From Colwellia polaris (GTDB lineage Bacteria > Pseudomonadota > Gammaproteobacteria > Enterobacterales > Alteromonadaceae), in the NCBI RefSeq assembly GCF_002104515.1, contig NZ_NBOE01000012.1, forward strand, positions 1-64,000: a stretch of DNA of 64,000 nucleotides. Reading direction: 5' to 3'. Positions 10,373 to 21,174 of this stretch are shown piece after piece. Both the position numbers and the translations under genes were made by a program. The notes under the pieces were generated by a model. The model was not told the origin of the DNA and ran no database searches. It was given only the letters and a program-made list of their open reading frames with translations. How positions within the stretch are numbered: the first letter of the stretch is position 1; the number at the start of each line of letters is the position of its first letter.

Positions 10373-12229
10373 TTAAGGTAAGGTAATAGTAACGGTTGTT
10401 CCTTTACCCTCTTGGCTATCTATTTTAATATCAGCAGCTAATTTATTCTTAACTAAGTTATATGTTGTACTCATACCAATACCGACGTATCCACGGCTAC
10501 TTTGAGTGGTAAAGAAAGGGGTAAATACTTGCTCTAATGTTGCTTTATTCATTCCTTTACCATCATCAGAATAAGTTATTCTAGCGCCGCCTTTAAGCCC
10601 TTTTTCAACTTTTAGCGCTATTTTGCCATTACCATTGTTATTAAAACCGTGCTTTAAAGAGTTATTAACTATATTCAACAATATCAGTGCGATATAACTC
10701 GGTACTGATTTGATGTTTAGCGCTTTCTCACCCGAATAATTATAAACAATGTCACTTTGGCTAAATTCAAATTCATAAAGCATCATCATTTTTTGGATGT
10801 AAGCGATAACATCAAAGCTTTGAGGGCTAGTGTCATCTTGGTCTGCTGCAATTAAATTAAAATTCGTTAGTAAGGTCACAATGGGTTTAAGCGTTTCTGT
10901 ATTGTTAGTATCGCCTGCAGTCTCAAGTTTAGCTTGTAAATCATCTAAAGATAAACCTACAGCGTAGGTAATATCAGAAGCGATATATCCTATTGCGGCA
11001 AAATTTTCTGATTTGATTAACTGTTCTTCTCTTGCTACTAACAATTGACTGTCTTCATTTTTTGAAGGTACAGTAGCTTGCGACGCTGAATCTTTAGCTT
11101 TTTTCCACATCATATATGCCGCGATTAAAGCAATAATGGCAATGATAAGGAAAACATAAAACAGCATTTTAAAGCTTGTTTGGCCTTTACTTTCCTCAAC
11201 TGCTTTAGTTAAGGCTATAACGCTACTGTTTTGTATTTTATTTTGTTTTTTAAGTGCTTGATTTTGCTTTTCAAGCGCTTCATTTTGTACTTGAAGCTCA
11301 TCATTTAGCTCAGTGGATAGTTCAATGGGTGGCGTATCGGTTTCTTCATTATTGCCATCAACTTCAGTCGCTGAAACTTGCTGATTTTGTTCTAATAGTT
11401 CTTTTTGCTCATTAAATTGAGTTTCTAAACGCTTTAATTTTTCATCTATAGACTTAATTTTTTCACTTTTTTTAGCGTTGTCTTGTTGGACTGCTTCTAA
11501 GCGTTCTTCCTTCTGTTGTAAAGCAATGTAATATTTTTGGGAGCTTTCTTTACTTAAAGTTAAAGTTTTATTAAGTTCGCTTAATGTCGATTCTTGGCGC
11601 TCTATTTTACTTTTAAGTGATGATAATTCTTTTGCTCTTTGACTTTTTAGTGCAAAAGTAGGACTGACTGAAAGTACTTCACCACTCTCTTTGTTATCTG
11701 CCAAATATGATAAATCAGGCATTGTTAATTTAGCATCAAGAATATTGGCTTCAACAACTTTAAAATCAATTTTAGACTCTTCTTTGTCAAGTGAAATATC
11801 AACCATAGTCAAAGGCAGATTGATAGAGTCTTCGGTGATAAGTAGAACGGGGGAATCACCAATAAGTCTCTCTATTAAGTTTAATGATCTTTTTTGATTC
11901 GGTGATGATACATATAAAATATGCACGTTTTTGGCATCACTAAGCGTGCTTACTGCACGTACGGAAATGTCTTTACCTTTAACGCCTTTATTTTCAAAAA
12001 AGTTAGTGAAATATTCATATTTCTCTTCATCTTTGTAGACACCGATAACAAAATTACGTTGTTCAGCTTTAGCAGGCCAACCAACGTACTTTGCTAACTT
12101 ACTAATTAAAATAGCTTTTTCATCTTCTATCGTTTCAGCTTGTGCCAGAGTTTGCCCTCCTATAATTAGGCCCATGCTAAAAATAAATAACATAAAACTT
12201 GATTTTAATCGTACAAACATCGCTTTCAT
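10373..12229 (-). CDS. YfiR-like periplasmic domain fused to a histidine-kinase ATPase, lacking the His
   Basis: This 618-aa membrane sensor has a signal peptide (cleavage near TLAQA, residue 32) and a YfiR/DUF4154-like periplasmic domain (about 35-170, starting AILISKLAKYVGWP). A long coiled coil (about 195-340), one TM helix (about 353-376) and a C-terminal HATPase_c domain follow. The ATPase boxes are intact: NIVNNSLKHG, DDGKGM, FTPFFTT and GYVGIGMS. In the place of the dimerisation H-box (about 405-430) it reads AAIGYIASDITYAVG, where a kinase would have a His before E/D. Phosphorylation on this protein is therefore doubtful. YfiR itself senses redox and controls a cyclase. Confidence 0.85.
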   Translation of the reverse strand: MKAMFVRLKSSFMLFIFSMGLIIGGQTLAQAETIEDEKAILISKLAKYVGWPAKAEQRNFVIGVYKDEEKYEYFTNFFENKGVKGKDISVRAVSTLSDAKNVHILYVSSPNQKRSLNLIERLIGDSPVLLITEDSINLPLTMVDISLDKEESKIDFKVVEANILDAKLTMPDLSYLADNKESGEVLSVSPTFALKSQRAKELSSLKSKIERQESTLSELNKTLTLSKESSQKYYIALQQKEERLEAVQQDNAKKSEKIKSIDEKLKRLETQFNEQKELLEQNQQVSATEVDGNNEETDTPPIELSTELNDELQVQNEALEKQNQALKKQNKIQNSSVIALTKAVEESKGQTSFKMLFYVFLIIAIIALIAAYMMWKKAKDSASQATVPSKNEDSQLLVAREEQLIKSENFAAIGYIASDITYAVGLSLDDLQAKLETAGDTNNTETLKPIVTLLTNFNLIAADQDDTSPQSFDVIAYIQKMMMLYEFEFSQSDIVYNYSGEKALNIKSVPSYIALILLNIVNNSLKHGFNNNGNGKIALKVEKGLKGGARITYSDDGKGMNKATLEQVFTPFFTTQSSRGYVGIGMSTTYNLVKNKLAADIKIDSQEGKGTTVTITLP

Positions 12230-12630
12230 AACATCCCTTACTAAATATTATTATTATGACTATATAGTACGTTGAATTTATCTTAAATCAATAAGCTTAT
12301 TAATAAGTTAACTACAGGGGAGGTTAGTTCGATTCAGAACATACCTTGGACTCATTAAAAACAGGAGATACAAACAAATCGAGGGCATAAAAATTTATTA
12401 AGGTAATTATCATTTTTATTATTTTAAGCTGAAATCAATATTAATACACTTAATTAAAACGCTTGTTTAAAAAAGTTTGCTTTCAAGCATTTTTCAAGGC
12501 AAACTCAGGGCACTTTATTTCTTTTACTCCTTAATTAAATTTAAGGTGTAAGCTAAATATTCACACGCTCGGTAGTAGTCTATGATTACGTATTACCATT
12601 GATAGACCCACAAAAGTCAGGAGAGTAGGC
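12230..12630. promoter_or_regulatory. fadBA upstream region with PsrA-like box
   Basis: This is the promoter-bearing gap between the divergent sensor gene and fadB. AAAC-N4-GTTT at 12457-12468 resembles the core of the PsrA fatty-acid repressor site (AAAC, short spacer, GTTT). A further inverted repeat GTTTGC/GCAAAC lies at 12475-12504. I see no clear FadR site. A strong ribosome site (GGAGAG) precedes the fadB ATG. The link to PsrA is inference. Confidence 0.35.
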
Positions 12631-14793
12631 ATGTTATTTCAAGGCAAAAGCCTTTCTGCCAAGTTGTTAGATGATGGCATTGTCGAATTTAAATTCGATG
12701 CACAAGGCTCAGTTAACAAGTTTGATCAGGCAACGTTTAAAGAATATATCGCTGTAGTTGATGCGATTAATAATTGCAGTGAAGCAAAAGGAGTACTTGT
12801 TACTTCTGGTAAGTCTTCTTTCATCGTTGGTGCTGATATCACCGAGTTTTTAGAAATATTTAAAAAGCCAGAAGCTGAATTAATGCCTTGGATAAAACAA
12901 GGTTCTGACGTTTTTGACTCATTTGAAGATATAAATTTACCTACTATTGTTGCTATTAATGGCTTTGCGTTAGGTGGTGGTTGTGAAATGAGCTTAGCTT
13001 GTGACTACCGTATTGCTGATACAACATGTTCAATCGGTTTACCCGAAGTAAAATTGGGTTTAATACCTGGTTTTGGTGGCACCGTGCGTTTACCACGTGT
13101 TATTGGTGCTGATAATGCTGTTGAGTGGATGTCGACAGGTAAAGCTTTTAAAGCTGAGCAAGCAATGGCTGTAGGCTTAATTGATGCAGTAGTAGCGCCA
13201 GAGCATTTACGTGAAGCGGCATTAAAAATGTTAAATCAAGCGATTGCAGGCAAATTAGATTGGCGTGCTAAACGTCAGCCTAAGCTAGAAGCATTAAAGC
13301 TTTCTCCAGTAGAAGCTATTATGACCTTCAACACCTGTAAAGGTATGATCGCCGCAAAAGCCGGTAAACATTACCCAGCGCCTATGGTGATGGTTAAAAC
13401 CATTGAAGCAGCTGCTGGTTTAGACCGTGCTGGCGCAATGGCATTAGAAAATGCAGGTTTTGCTAAATTAGCAAAAACTGACGCAGCTACAGCACAAATT
13501 GGCCTGTTTATGGCAGACCAAGTAGTAAAAGGTAAGGCGAAAAAAGCCAGCAAACAAGCAACAAAAGCAGTTAATAAAGCAGCTGTGTTGGGTGCCGGTA
13601 TTATGGGCGGTGGTATTGCTTACCAGTCAGCCTATAAAGGCACACCAATTATCATGAAAGATATTAATGACCAAGCGCTTGATTTAGGTTTAACAACAGC
13701 TGCCGGCATTTTAAGTAAGCAAGTTGAACGCGGCCGTATGAATGCTAAAAAAATGGCAGGCGTGCTAAATAATATTACACCTTCATTAAGCTATGACAGC
13801 GTGAAAGATGTTGATATTGTTGTTGAAGCCGTAGTAGAAAATCCAAAAGTGAAAGCCATGGTTTTAGCTGAAGTTGAAGGTTATGTCGGCGAAGACGCTA
13901 TTGTGACTTCAAACACTTCAACTATTTCAATTGATTTACTCGCGACAAGTGTAAAACGCAAAGACAAATTTTGTGGCATGCATTTCTTCAACCCAGTAAA
14001 CAAAATGCCACTAGTTGAAGTTATACGTGGTAAAGAAACTTCAGATGAAACCGTTGCGGCTGTAGTTGCTTACGCAGCTAAAATGGGTAAATCACCTATC
14101 GTAGTTAACGACTGTCCTGGTTTTTATATCAACCGTGTTTTATTCCCTTACTTTGCCGGCTTTAGCCAATTAGTACTTGAAGGTGCTGATTTTGTTGCTG
14201 TTGATAAAGTAATGGAAAAACAATTTGGTTGGCCAATGGGCCCTGCATACTTACTTGATGTTGTGGGTATTGATACGGCTGATCACTGTACGGGCGTTAT
14301 GTCTGCTGGTTTCCCAACACGTATGACTAAAATTGATAATGACCCAGTAAGTGCTTTATATAACGAAAAACGTTTAGGCCAGAAAAACGGTAAAGGCTTC
14401 TACGATTACGGTAAAGATAAGCGCGGTCGTCCAACGAAAGTTGCAGCACAAGCGGCTTATGACTTATTTGCAGGCGTAGATAAAAAAGACTTCACTCAAG
14501 ACGAAACTATCGCTCGCTTGATGATCCCTATGGTTAATGAAGTGGTGCGTTGTTTAGAAGAAGGTGTAGTTGATACTGCAGCTGAAGCTGACATGGGCTT
14601 AATTTACGGTTTAGGTTTTCCGCCATTTAGAGGAGGTCCAATTCGTTATTTAGAAACCTTAGGTTTAGATAACTTTATAGCAATGGCAGATAAATACGCA
14701 CACTTAGGCGAGATATACCAAGTTACTGATGGTATGCGCGCAATGGCTAAAGCAGGCCAATCATATTTCACTACAGACGTAAAAACAGCTTAG
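12631..14793 (+). CDS. fadB: Fatty acid oxidation complex, alpha subunit
   Basis: FadB is the multifunctional beta-oxidation enzyme. The N-terminal enoyl-CoA hydratase/isomerase domain (1 to about 190) has the oxyanion-hole and catalytic region [18 protein letters not shown] and [13 protein letters not shown]. The 3-hydroxyacyl-CoA dehydrogenase part starts with the NAD motif [15 protein letters not shown] near 320. The dehydrogenase signature [15 protein letters not shown] follows, with the C-terminal domain at GFPPFRGGP. The length (720 aa) is standard. It forms an operon with fadA 15 nt downstream, together making the alpha2beta2 complex. Confidence 0.97.
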   Translation: MLFQGKSLSAKLLDDGIVEFKFDAQGSVNKFDQATFKEYIAVVDAINNCSEAKGVLVTSGKSSFIVGADITEFLEIFKKPEAELMPWIKQGSDVFDSFEDINLPTIVAINGFALGGGCEMSLACDYRIADTTCSIGLPEVKLGLIPGFGGTVRLPRVIGADNAVEWMSTGKAFKAEQAMAVGLIDAVVAPEHLREAALKMLNQAIAGKLDWRAKRQPKLEALKLSPVEAIMTFNTCKGMIAAKAGKHYPAPMVMVKTIEAAAGLDRAGAMALENAGFAKLAKTDAATAQIGLFMADQVVKGKAKKASKQATKAVNKAAVLGAGIMGGGIAYQSAYKGTPIIMKDINDQALDLGLTTAAGILSKQVERGRMNAKKMAGVLNNITPSLSYDSVKDVDIVVEAVVENPKVKAMVLAEVEGYVGEDAIVTSNTSTISIDLLATSVKRKDKFCGMHFFNPVNKMPLVEVIRGKETSDETVAAVVAYAAKMGKSPIVVNDCPGFYINRVLFPYFAGFSQLVLEGADFVAVDKVMEKQFGWPMGPAYLLDVVGIDTADHCTGVMSAGFPTRMTKIDNDPVSALYNEKRLGQKNGKGFYDYGKDKRGRPTKVAAQAAYDLFAGVDKKDFTQDETIARLMIPMVNEVVRCLEEGVVDTAAEADMGLIYGLGFPPFRGGPIRYLETLGLDNFIAMADKYAHLGEIYQVTDGMRAMAKAGQSYFTTDVKTA

Positions 14794-15972
<1,179 letters not shown>

Positions 15973-16030
15973 TTATTACTTATCACTTTTGATGAGAAAA
16001 TTTAATTAACTTTTCTAGTTGAATTATTTA

Positions 16031-16056
16031 AAGCCCAACGTTTGTTGGGCTTTTTT
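16031..16056 (+). terminator. Terminator of fadBA
   Basis: Stem AAGCCCAAC / GTTGGGCTT with loop GTTT, followed by TTTTTG. Confidence 0.9.
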
Positions 16057-16118
16057 GTTTCTCTCGTGATTTTGTCTTGAAATGTCTATATACAGTGTTA
16101 CATGAGGCGTTAAGAGGC

Positions 16119-16153
16119 AAAAAAGCCAACTACTGGAGAATAGTTGGCTTTTT
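16119..16153. terminator. Bidirectional stem-loop ending the sRNA candidate
   Basis: Arms AAAAAGCCAACTA (16120-16132) and TAGTTGGCTTTTT (16141-16153) form a perfect 13-bp stem with an 8-nt loop, with A- and T-runs on the two flanks, so it can work in both directions. Confidence 0.85.
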
Positions 16154-16293
16154 AATTTAAATAACGCTATCAAGTTATTTATTTGGTTAAGTATGTCGCT
16201 TAGTTGAAACACGTCCTAATTCATAACAACTAAGCTCCACACTTTTATCAACATTAGTCTAAGTAGTAGTGCGCCCACGTTGACCAAGAAGAT
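16119..16293 (-). ncRNA. Candidate Fur-repressed small RNA (about 175 nt)
   Basis: This is a leftward transcription unit with no convincing ORF. On the minus strand a near-consensus promoter (TTGACA, 17-bp spacer, TATCAT) predicts a start near 16293. It ends about 175 nt later in a strong intrinsic terminator: perfect stem of at least 12 bp (AAAAGCCAACTA / TAGTTGGCTTTT) followed by a run of T. An internal hairpin pairs CTTAGTTG with CAACTAAG (plus-strand 16200-16235). A perfect Fur palindrome covers the -10 region. The architecture is that of RyhB-type iron-sparing sRNAs, but I see no RyhB core sequence, so function is inference. Confidence 0.5.
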
Positions 16294-16297
16294 AAGT

Positions 16298-16318
16298 AAA
16301 TGATAATGATTATCATTT
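16298..16318. promoter_or_regulatory. Fur box
   Basis: AAATGATAAT-G-ATTATCATTT is a perfect 21-bp palindrome around one central base and matches the classic Fur operator. It overlaps the -10 hexamer and spacer of the leftward promoter. No protein gene lies downstream in that direction before the terminator. Confidence 0.8.
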
Positions 16319-16328
16319 AATGTGTCAA
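16300..16328 (-). promoter_or_regulatory. Sigma-70 promoter of the sRNA candidate
   Basis: On the minus strand, TTGACA (16323-16328) is separated by exactly 17 bp from TATCAT (16300-16305): six of six and five of six consensus positions. Confidence 0.7.
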
Positions 16329-16532
16329 TCGGTTATTTAAAAATAATGACATTATTTAATTAACTTGCCTATCATGGTTGTTGCTTTAACTAATACCAAC
16401 AGGTATAAGCCAAAAGCAGCAGGTCGCTAAAGCACAATTCATTATATTGCGACTTAGGTGGAGTTTCATCACAAGAGGCGGTTCCACAATACCAAATGGA
16501 GAGTTGGCTACGTTTTATAAGCTTTAAAATAT

Positions 16533-16558
16533 AAAGTAGTGCTTCATTACACTACTTT
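16533..16558. terminator. Stem-loop after the GNAT gene
   Basis: Perfect 9-bp stem AAAGTAGTG / CACTACTTT with an 8-nt loop, just past the minus-strand GNAT stop. The T-runs are modest. Between it and the Fur box (16320-16530) I see no gene. Confidence 0.5.
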
Positions 16559-16568
16559 GTTATCATTT

Positions 16569-17111
16569 TTAGGTGTTTTGCATGCTGTATAACACAACAG
16601 CTAAATCGCCAAGTTGTGAATCAGAATGTGTATAGGATTTTATATATTGCATCCCCATTTTTTTCATTACTGCAATTGAAGCTAGATTATCTTTTACAGC
16701 AATAGCACTAAAGCATTCATTTTCTGGTTGCTTGGCAAGTGCTTGTTGAATATGAATTGCAGCCTCAGAAGCATAACCTTTTCCCCAAGCCGATTGCATA
16801 AATCGCCATCCTAGTTCTATATCATGCCAAACAGGTTGGTCTGAGAAAAAATTCATTGGGCGCACTAAAATCCAGCCAATATCTTGCTGCGTTTCTATGA
16901 CTTTTACTTTCCATAAACCCCAGCCTTTAGCAATATTTTTATAGGCGTTAATTCTTGGAATAAATAATGTGTTGATATCTTCCTGGGGTGTCATTTTACC
17001 GCCATTAATATAGCGCATAACTTCTGGATCTTGATCTAACTGGAAAAGAAACACGCTATCGCTTACATCAATAAGTTGATAAGCAAGTCTGGCTGAATTT
17101 TCAATATGCAT
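16569..17111 (-). CDS. GNAT family N-acetyltransferase (RimJ/RimL-like)
   Basis: This 180-aa acetyltransferase belongs to the Acetyltransf_3 type, which transfers acetyl from acetyl-CoA to an amine such as a protein N-terminus or small molecule. The family pattern is seen in DPEVMRYINGGKMT near the start, IELGWRFMQSAWGKGYASEA (about 100-120, the CoA-binding turn) and NLASIAVMKKMGM (about 145-157). It is a single gene. The substrate cannot be told from the sequence. Confidence 0.88.
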   Translation of the reverse strand: MHIENSARLAYQLIDVSDSVFLFQLDQDPEVMRYINGGKMTPQEDINTLFIPRINAYKNIAKGWGLWKVKVIETQQDIGWILVRPMNFFSDQPVWHDIELGWRFMQSAWGKGYASEAAIHIQQALAKQPENECFSAIAVKDNLASIAVMKKMGMQYIKSYTHSDSQLGDLAVVLYSMQNT

Positions 17112-17276
17112 ATTTAAATTATTTTATTTAGGATTTTTAATAACTTAATCATAGTGCTTACGTGTTAAAGTTTCATTACTTTTCTGGTGTAAGCAAGTCG
17201 ATGTGGTGGACATAAATTATCGCCTGTCATATGATTGCTAACAAAATATTAACAATTTAATTTTCCTTGGTAAATT

Positions 17277-19448
17277 ATGAATTCTAAAAAATTAGTTTTA
17301 AGCTCTGCAGTGTTGATCGCCATGTTCGGCCTGCTAGGTTGTAGTCAAAATACAGTGAGCAGTGCAGCGGCTGATAAAGTGTCTAGTGCCGTCGAAAGTA
17401 CGGGTTTAACGTATCCAATAACGCAAAAAAAACCGGTTGTTGATGAGTACTTTGGGACTAAAGTAACCGATAATTATCGTTGGTTAGAAGATGACATGAG
17501 TGCTGAAACTGCCGCTTGGGTTAAGGCGCAGAATAAAGCTACTCAAGGCTACTTAAAGCAAATTCCTTACCGCGATAAAATTAAATCCCGCCTTGCAACA
17601 TTGTTAGATTATGAAAAAGTAGGCATGCCTTTTATTGAAGGTGACTATAACTATTTTTATAAAAATGACGGCTTACAAAACCAATATGTTTTATATCGCC
17701 AAAAAGGAGATGCCCCTACAGAGGTTTTCTTAAACCCTAATGAGTTTAGCGAAGACGGTACGGTATCGTTATCGCAAATTGAGTTTAGTGAAGACGGTTC
17801 ACTCGCCGTGTACTTGATCTCAGAAGGTGGTAGTGACTGGCGCAAAGCGCGAGTAATTGATACTAAAACCAAAGAAGTGATAGAAGCTGAATTAGTCGAT
17901 ATTAAATTCAGTGGTTTGTCTTGGGTCGGTAATGAAGGCTTTTATTATTCAAGCTATGATAAACCTAAAGGTAGTGAACTATCGGCTAAAACAGATCAAC
18001 ACAAGCTTTATTACCACAAGCTAGGCACTCCACAATTAGAAGATGTATTAGTTTTTGGTGGAACGGATGCTGAAAAACATCGTTATGTTGGTGGTGAAGT
18101 GACTCAAGATGGTAAATATTTATTGGTCTCTGCCGCGGTTTCAACATCGGGTAATAAATTATTTATTAAAGACTTAACAAAAGCTGATTCGCCATTGGTG
18201 ACGGTTGTCGGCAATACCAACTCAGATACTATCTTAGTGAGCAGTAAAGGTGATGACTTGCTGTTTATTACTAACATGGACGCGCCTAATAAACGCGTAG
18301 TGAAGGTAAATGCTCAGCAACCTACAGCTGAAAACTGGCTAGATGTTATTCCTGAAACTGAAAATGTGTTGTCAGTTTCTACCGGCGGCGGCTACTTATT
18401 TGCTCAATATATGAAAGATGCCACGTCGTTTATTCAACAGTACGAACTTAACGGCAAAAAAGTGCGTGATATTGCTTTACCAGAAGTAGGAACAGCTGGT
18501 GGTTTTAGCGGTAAAAAATCTCAAACTAAACTTTACTATGCATTTAGTAACCAAAAAACGCCTTCAACTACTTTTAGCTTAGATCTTAAATCTGGCGAAT
18601 CTAGCGTGCACATGAAGTCGAAAGTTAAATTTGATAGCGATAACTTCGAATCAAAGCAAGTTTTCTATACGTCTAAAGACGGCACTAAAGTACCGATGAT
18701 TATTACCCACAAGAAGGGTTTAGTGCTTGATGGTACTAACCCAACCATTCTTTATGGTTACGGCGGTTTTAATATTAGCTTACAGCCACAATTTAGTTCA
18801 ACACGTGCTGCATGGTTAGAGTTAGGTGGTGTTTACGCTGTTGCTAACTTACGTGGTGGTGGTGAATACGGTAAAAAATGGCATGACGCAGGCACACAGC
18901 TGAAAAAACAAAATGTTTTTGATGACTTTATTGCCGCTGCAGAATACTTAATTGCCGAAAAAGTAACGTCTTCAGATAAGCTTGCGGTAATGGGCGGCTC
19001 TAATGGTGGTTTATTAGTTGGTGCGGTAATGACGCAACGTCCTGAACTATTTAAAGTAGCACTGCCAGCCGTTGGTGTGCTTGATATGCTACGCTACCAC
19101 ACGTTTACCTCAGGTGCTGGTTGGGCTTACGACTATGGTAAGTCAGATGATAATGCTGAAATGTTTAACTACTTACTAGGCTACTCGCCAGTACATAATG
19201 TTAAAGCGGGTACGCATTATCCAGCAACTATGGTAACAACGGGTGATCATGATGATCGCGTAGTGCCGGCGCATTCATTTAAATTTGCTGCTGAATTACA
19301 AGCGAAACAAGCTGGCGTTAATCCGACATTAATTCGTATTGAAACCGATGCCGGACATGGAGCAGGTACACCAATCAGTAAAACCATTGATCAATATGCC
19401 GATATTTACGGTTTCACTTTATTTAATATGGGCGTGAAAGATATTTAG
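17277..19448 (+). CDS. Prolyl oligopeptidase family serine peptidase, lipoprotein
   Basis: This 723-aa S9A peptidase cleaves short peptides, typically after proline. It has a lipoprotein signal peptide with lipobox LLGC (Cys22), so it is predicted to be anchored to an envelope membrane on the periplasmic side. The N-terminal beta-propeller (about 90-440) begins after [22 protein letters not shown]. The alpha/beta-hydrolase domain has the nucleophile S575 in GGSNGG, the acid in GDHDDRVVP and the His in DAGHGAG. Length and motifs are complete. Confidence 0.95.
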   Translation: MNSKKLVLSSAVLIAMFGLLGCSQNTVSSAAADKVSSAVESTGLTYPITQKKPVVDEYFGTKVTDNYRWLEDDMSAETAAWVKAQNKATQGYLKQIPYRDKIKSRLATLLDYEKVGMPFIEGDYNYFYKNDGLQNQYVLYRQKGDAPTEVFLNPNEFSEDGTVSLSQIEFSEDGSLAVYLISEGGSDWRKARVIDTKTKEVIEAELVDIKFSGLSWVGNEGFYYSSYDKPKGSELSAKTDQHKLYYHKLGTPQLEDVLVFGGTDAEKHRYVGGEVTQDGKYLLVSAAVSTSGNKLFIKDLTKADSPLVTVVGNTNSDTILVSSKGDDLLFITNMDAPNKRVVKVNAQQPTAENWLDVIPETENVLSVSTGGGYLFAQYMKDATSFIQQYELNGKKVRDIALPEVGTAGGFSGKKSQTKLYYAFSNQKTPSTTFSLDLKSGESSVHMKSKVKFDSDNFESKQVFYTSKDGTKVPMIITHKKGLVLDGTNPTILYGYGGFNISLQPQFSSTRAAWLELGGVYAVANLRGGGEYGKKWHDAGTQLKKQNVFDDFIAAAEYLIAEKVTSSDKLAVMGGSNGGLLVGAVMTQRPELFKVALPAVGVLDMLRYHTFTSGAGWAYDYGKSDDNAEMFNYLLGYSPVHNVKAGTHYPATMVTTGDHDDRVVPAHSFKFAAELQAKQAGVNPTLIRIETDAGHGAGTPISKTIDQYADIYGFTLFNMGVKDI

Positions 19449-19474
19449 TTTTTGGTGCCTATACCCTTTATACC

Positions 19475-19499
19475 AAGCCCAGCAATGCTGGGCTTTTTT
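19475..19499 (+). terminator. Terminator of the prolyl oligopeptidase gene
   Basis: Perfect 9-bp stem AAGCCCAGC / GCTGGGCTT with loop AAT, then TTTTT. Confidence 0.88.
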
Positions 19500-19534
19500 A
19501 CGCTTGTTAATGCTATAAACATACAATAACAAGA

Positions 19535-20410
19535 CTACAAGCGATTACGTAATAAACTTCTCAGGGTTTTAAAAATGGCTAAGTCACTATGTCTTTGATG
19601 CTGTAATACGTCAACATTCGCCTGCCAACCCATTTCTTCAAACTCTAAAGGCAATTTTACTATCTCTGCTGATTTTATTGAGTCGGCGGCGACATGATTT
19701 GGCAACAAACACCAACCATGCCCTTGTATAACTAACTCTAGCAGTAAAAAATAATTGTCTGCAAACCAAACATCAGGACTAATTTTTAATTGGAAACTAC
19801 TGGTTTGGGTATTACGAGAGCGAATAAGTAACTGACGGTGCAGCCTTAATTCATCAATATTTTTGCATTTTAACTGCGTTAATGGGTGTTTTTTCGCGAC
19901 ATATAAATCAAACGTTACCGTACCAATACATTCAAAGTCTAAATAGGTTGGCATGTTGAGCTCGCTAAAAATAATTCCTGTTAGCGGCTGCTCAGTTTTT
20001 AGCATGTCAATAATATCGAAGCTTGAGGCACTTAAAAATTCCAAAGTTACATTCGGGTATTGGCTTTGAAGTTGGTCAATGGCGGCTGTGATACTGTTAA
20101 ATGGTATACCTTCATCAAGTGCAATGGTAATTTCGCTAGGCGTATTGTCGTTTAATGCAAGCGCAGAGTTTTGCAGGCGTTGATGCTGATTTAGTAATGC
20201 CTGAGCATGCGATAATAATTTTTGCCCCGCGTGCGTTAATAATGGGTAGCGGCCTGAGCGATCGAACAAGGCGGTATTGCAGTCTATTTCGAGATTTATA
20301 ATATGTTGACTAATAACCGACTGCGCTTTATTTAATTGCCGTGCGGCAGCTGAAAATGACCCCGTTTCTACCGTTGTTACAAAAGCTTGGAGTTGATCAA
20401 TATTAAACAT
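19535..20410 (-). CDS. LysR family transcriptional regulator
   Basis: This 291-aa regulator has the LysR N-terminal winged HTH (MFNIDQLQAFVTTVETGSFS, then AARQLNKAQSVISQHI) and a C-terminal effector-binding domain. It is divergent from a PACE-type efflux gene, an arrangement like that of the aceR-aceI pair of Acinetobacter, so control of that gene is likely. The 86-bp gap contains the interrupted repeat GATAC (20423-20427) and GTATC (20442-20446). Confidence 0.9.
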   Translation of the reverse strand: MFNIDQLQAFVTTVETGSFSAAARQLNKAQSVISQHIINLEIDCNTALFDRSGRYPLLTHAGQKLLSHAQALLNQHQRLQNSALALNDNTPSEITIALDEGIPFNSITAAIDQLQSQYPNVTLEFLSASSFDIIDMLKTEQPLTGIIFSELNMPTYLDFECIGTVTFDLYVAKKHPLTQLKCKNIDELRLHRQLLIRSRNTQTSSFQLKISPDVWFADNYFLLLELVIQGHGWCLLPNHVAADSIKSAEIVKLPLEFEEMGWQANVDVLQHQRHSDLAIFKTLRSLLRNRL

Positions 20411-20496
20411 ATCGTTTTTTCCGATACTACCTGACTGTAATGTATCCTTATTTTGAATGAAAATAGCCTTGTCGTCACGAATTAAAGAGTTAAATT

Positions 20497-20925
20497 ATGA
20501 AAACAATTGAGCGGGTATTTCAGGCTGTATTTTTTGAAGTTTGCATGTTGGCAATTATGGTACCTTTGTCAGCCATAATTACCGGTTTTAGCGCCGGTAA
20601 AATGATCACGGTGAGCATTGCGTTATCTATTTTTGCTATGTTGTGGAATTATATTTACAACATAATTTTTGATAAGTTAATGGGCGGAAACCGCATTGAC
20701 AGAAGCGTCGTTGTAAGAGGTATACACGCCAGCGGTTTTGAGTTCGGTATGGTGATCATTACGTTGCCGGTTTTAGCTTGGTATTTAAAAATATCTTGGT
20801 TAGCAGCGATTACTTTAGAGGCCGGATTTTTAATCTTTATATTACTTTATACGTTTGTTTTTAATTGGTTATACGACAGGTATCAGCCCTATAAAAGGTG
20901 GTTCAGCAAAGAGGCAATGGGGTAA
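20497..20925 (+). CDS. PACE family efflux transporter (AceI-like)
   Basis: This 142-aa inner-membrane protein has four predicted helices forming two tandem bacterial-transmembrane-pair repeats. The first repeat carries the conserved glutamate in VFFEVCMLAIMVP (E15, equivalent to the proton-coupling Glu of AceI) and the motif MLWNYIYNIIFD. The second has ASGFEFGMVIITLPV and FVFNWLYDRY. Known family members export biguanides and other cationic compounds or polyamines by proton antiport. It is divergent from a LysR gene. Confidence 0.92.
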   Translation: MKTIERVFQAVFFEVCMLAIMVPLSAIITGFSAGKMITVSIALSIFAMLWNYIYNIIFDKLMGGNRIDRSVVVRGIHASGFEFGMVIITLPVLAWYLKISWLAAITLEAGFLIFILLYTFVFNWLYDRYQPYKRWFSKEAMG

Positions 20926-21113
20926 TTAAACACATAACTAAAAGCATAAATTAAAACAAAAATATATTTTTTTGAGAGCAAGTTGGTTTATTTTTAGCTT
21001 ACTTAAACGAGTGATTAAAAATGCTTTATTACGTTGTTCATTCAGGAAAGTTCTACCGGTAATTAATCTCAGTTAGAAATAATAAGCGAAACGTTCTCAG
21101 AGTCTGTGTAATT

Positions 21114-21139
21114 AAAAAAGCCTGACGATTGTCAGGCTT
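21114..21139 (-). terminator. Terminator of ppaC
   Basis: On the minus strand, stem AAGCCTGAC / GTCAGGCTT with a 4-nt loop is followed by TTTTTT, just after the pyrophosphatase stop. Confidence 0.85.
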
Positions 21140-21174
21140 GATAATTGTATAACTGCTTAGGATATTATTGCTGT

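Noticed and set aside
16024-16212. Minus-strand 62-codon frame overlapping the sRNA candidate
   Set aside because: It would begin at a GTG with a badly placed ribosome site and read through two strong terminators. Its composition is not protein-like, so I treat the region as non-coding RNA and terminators.
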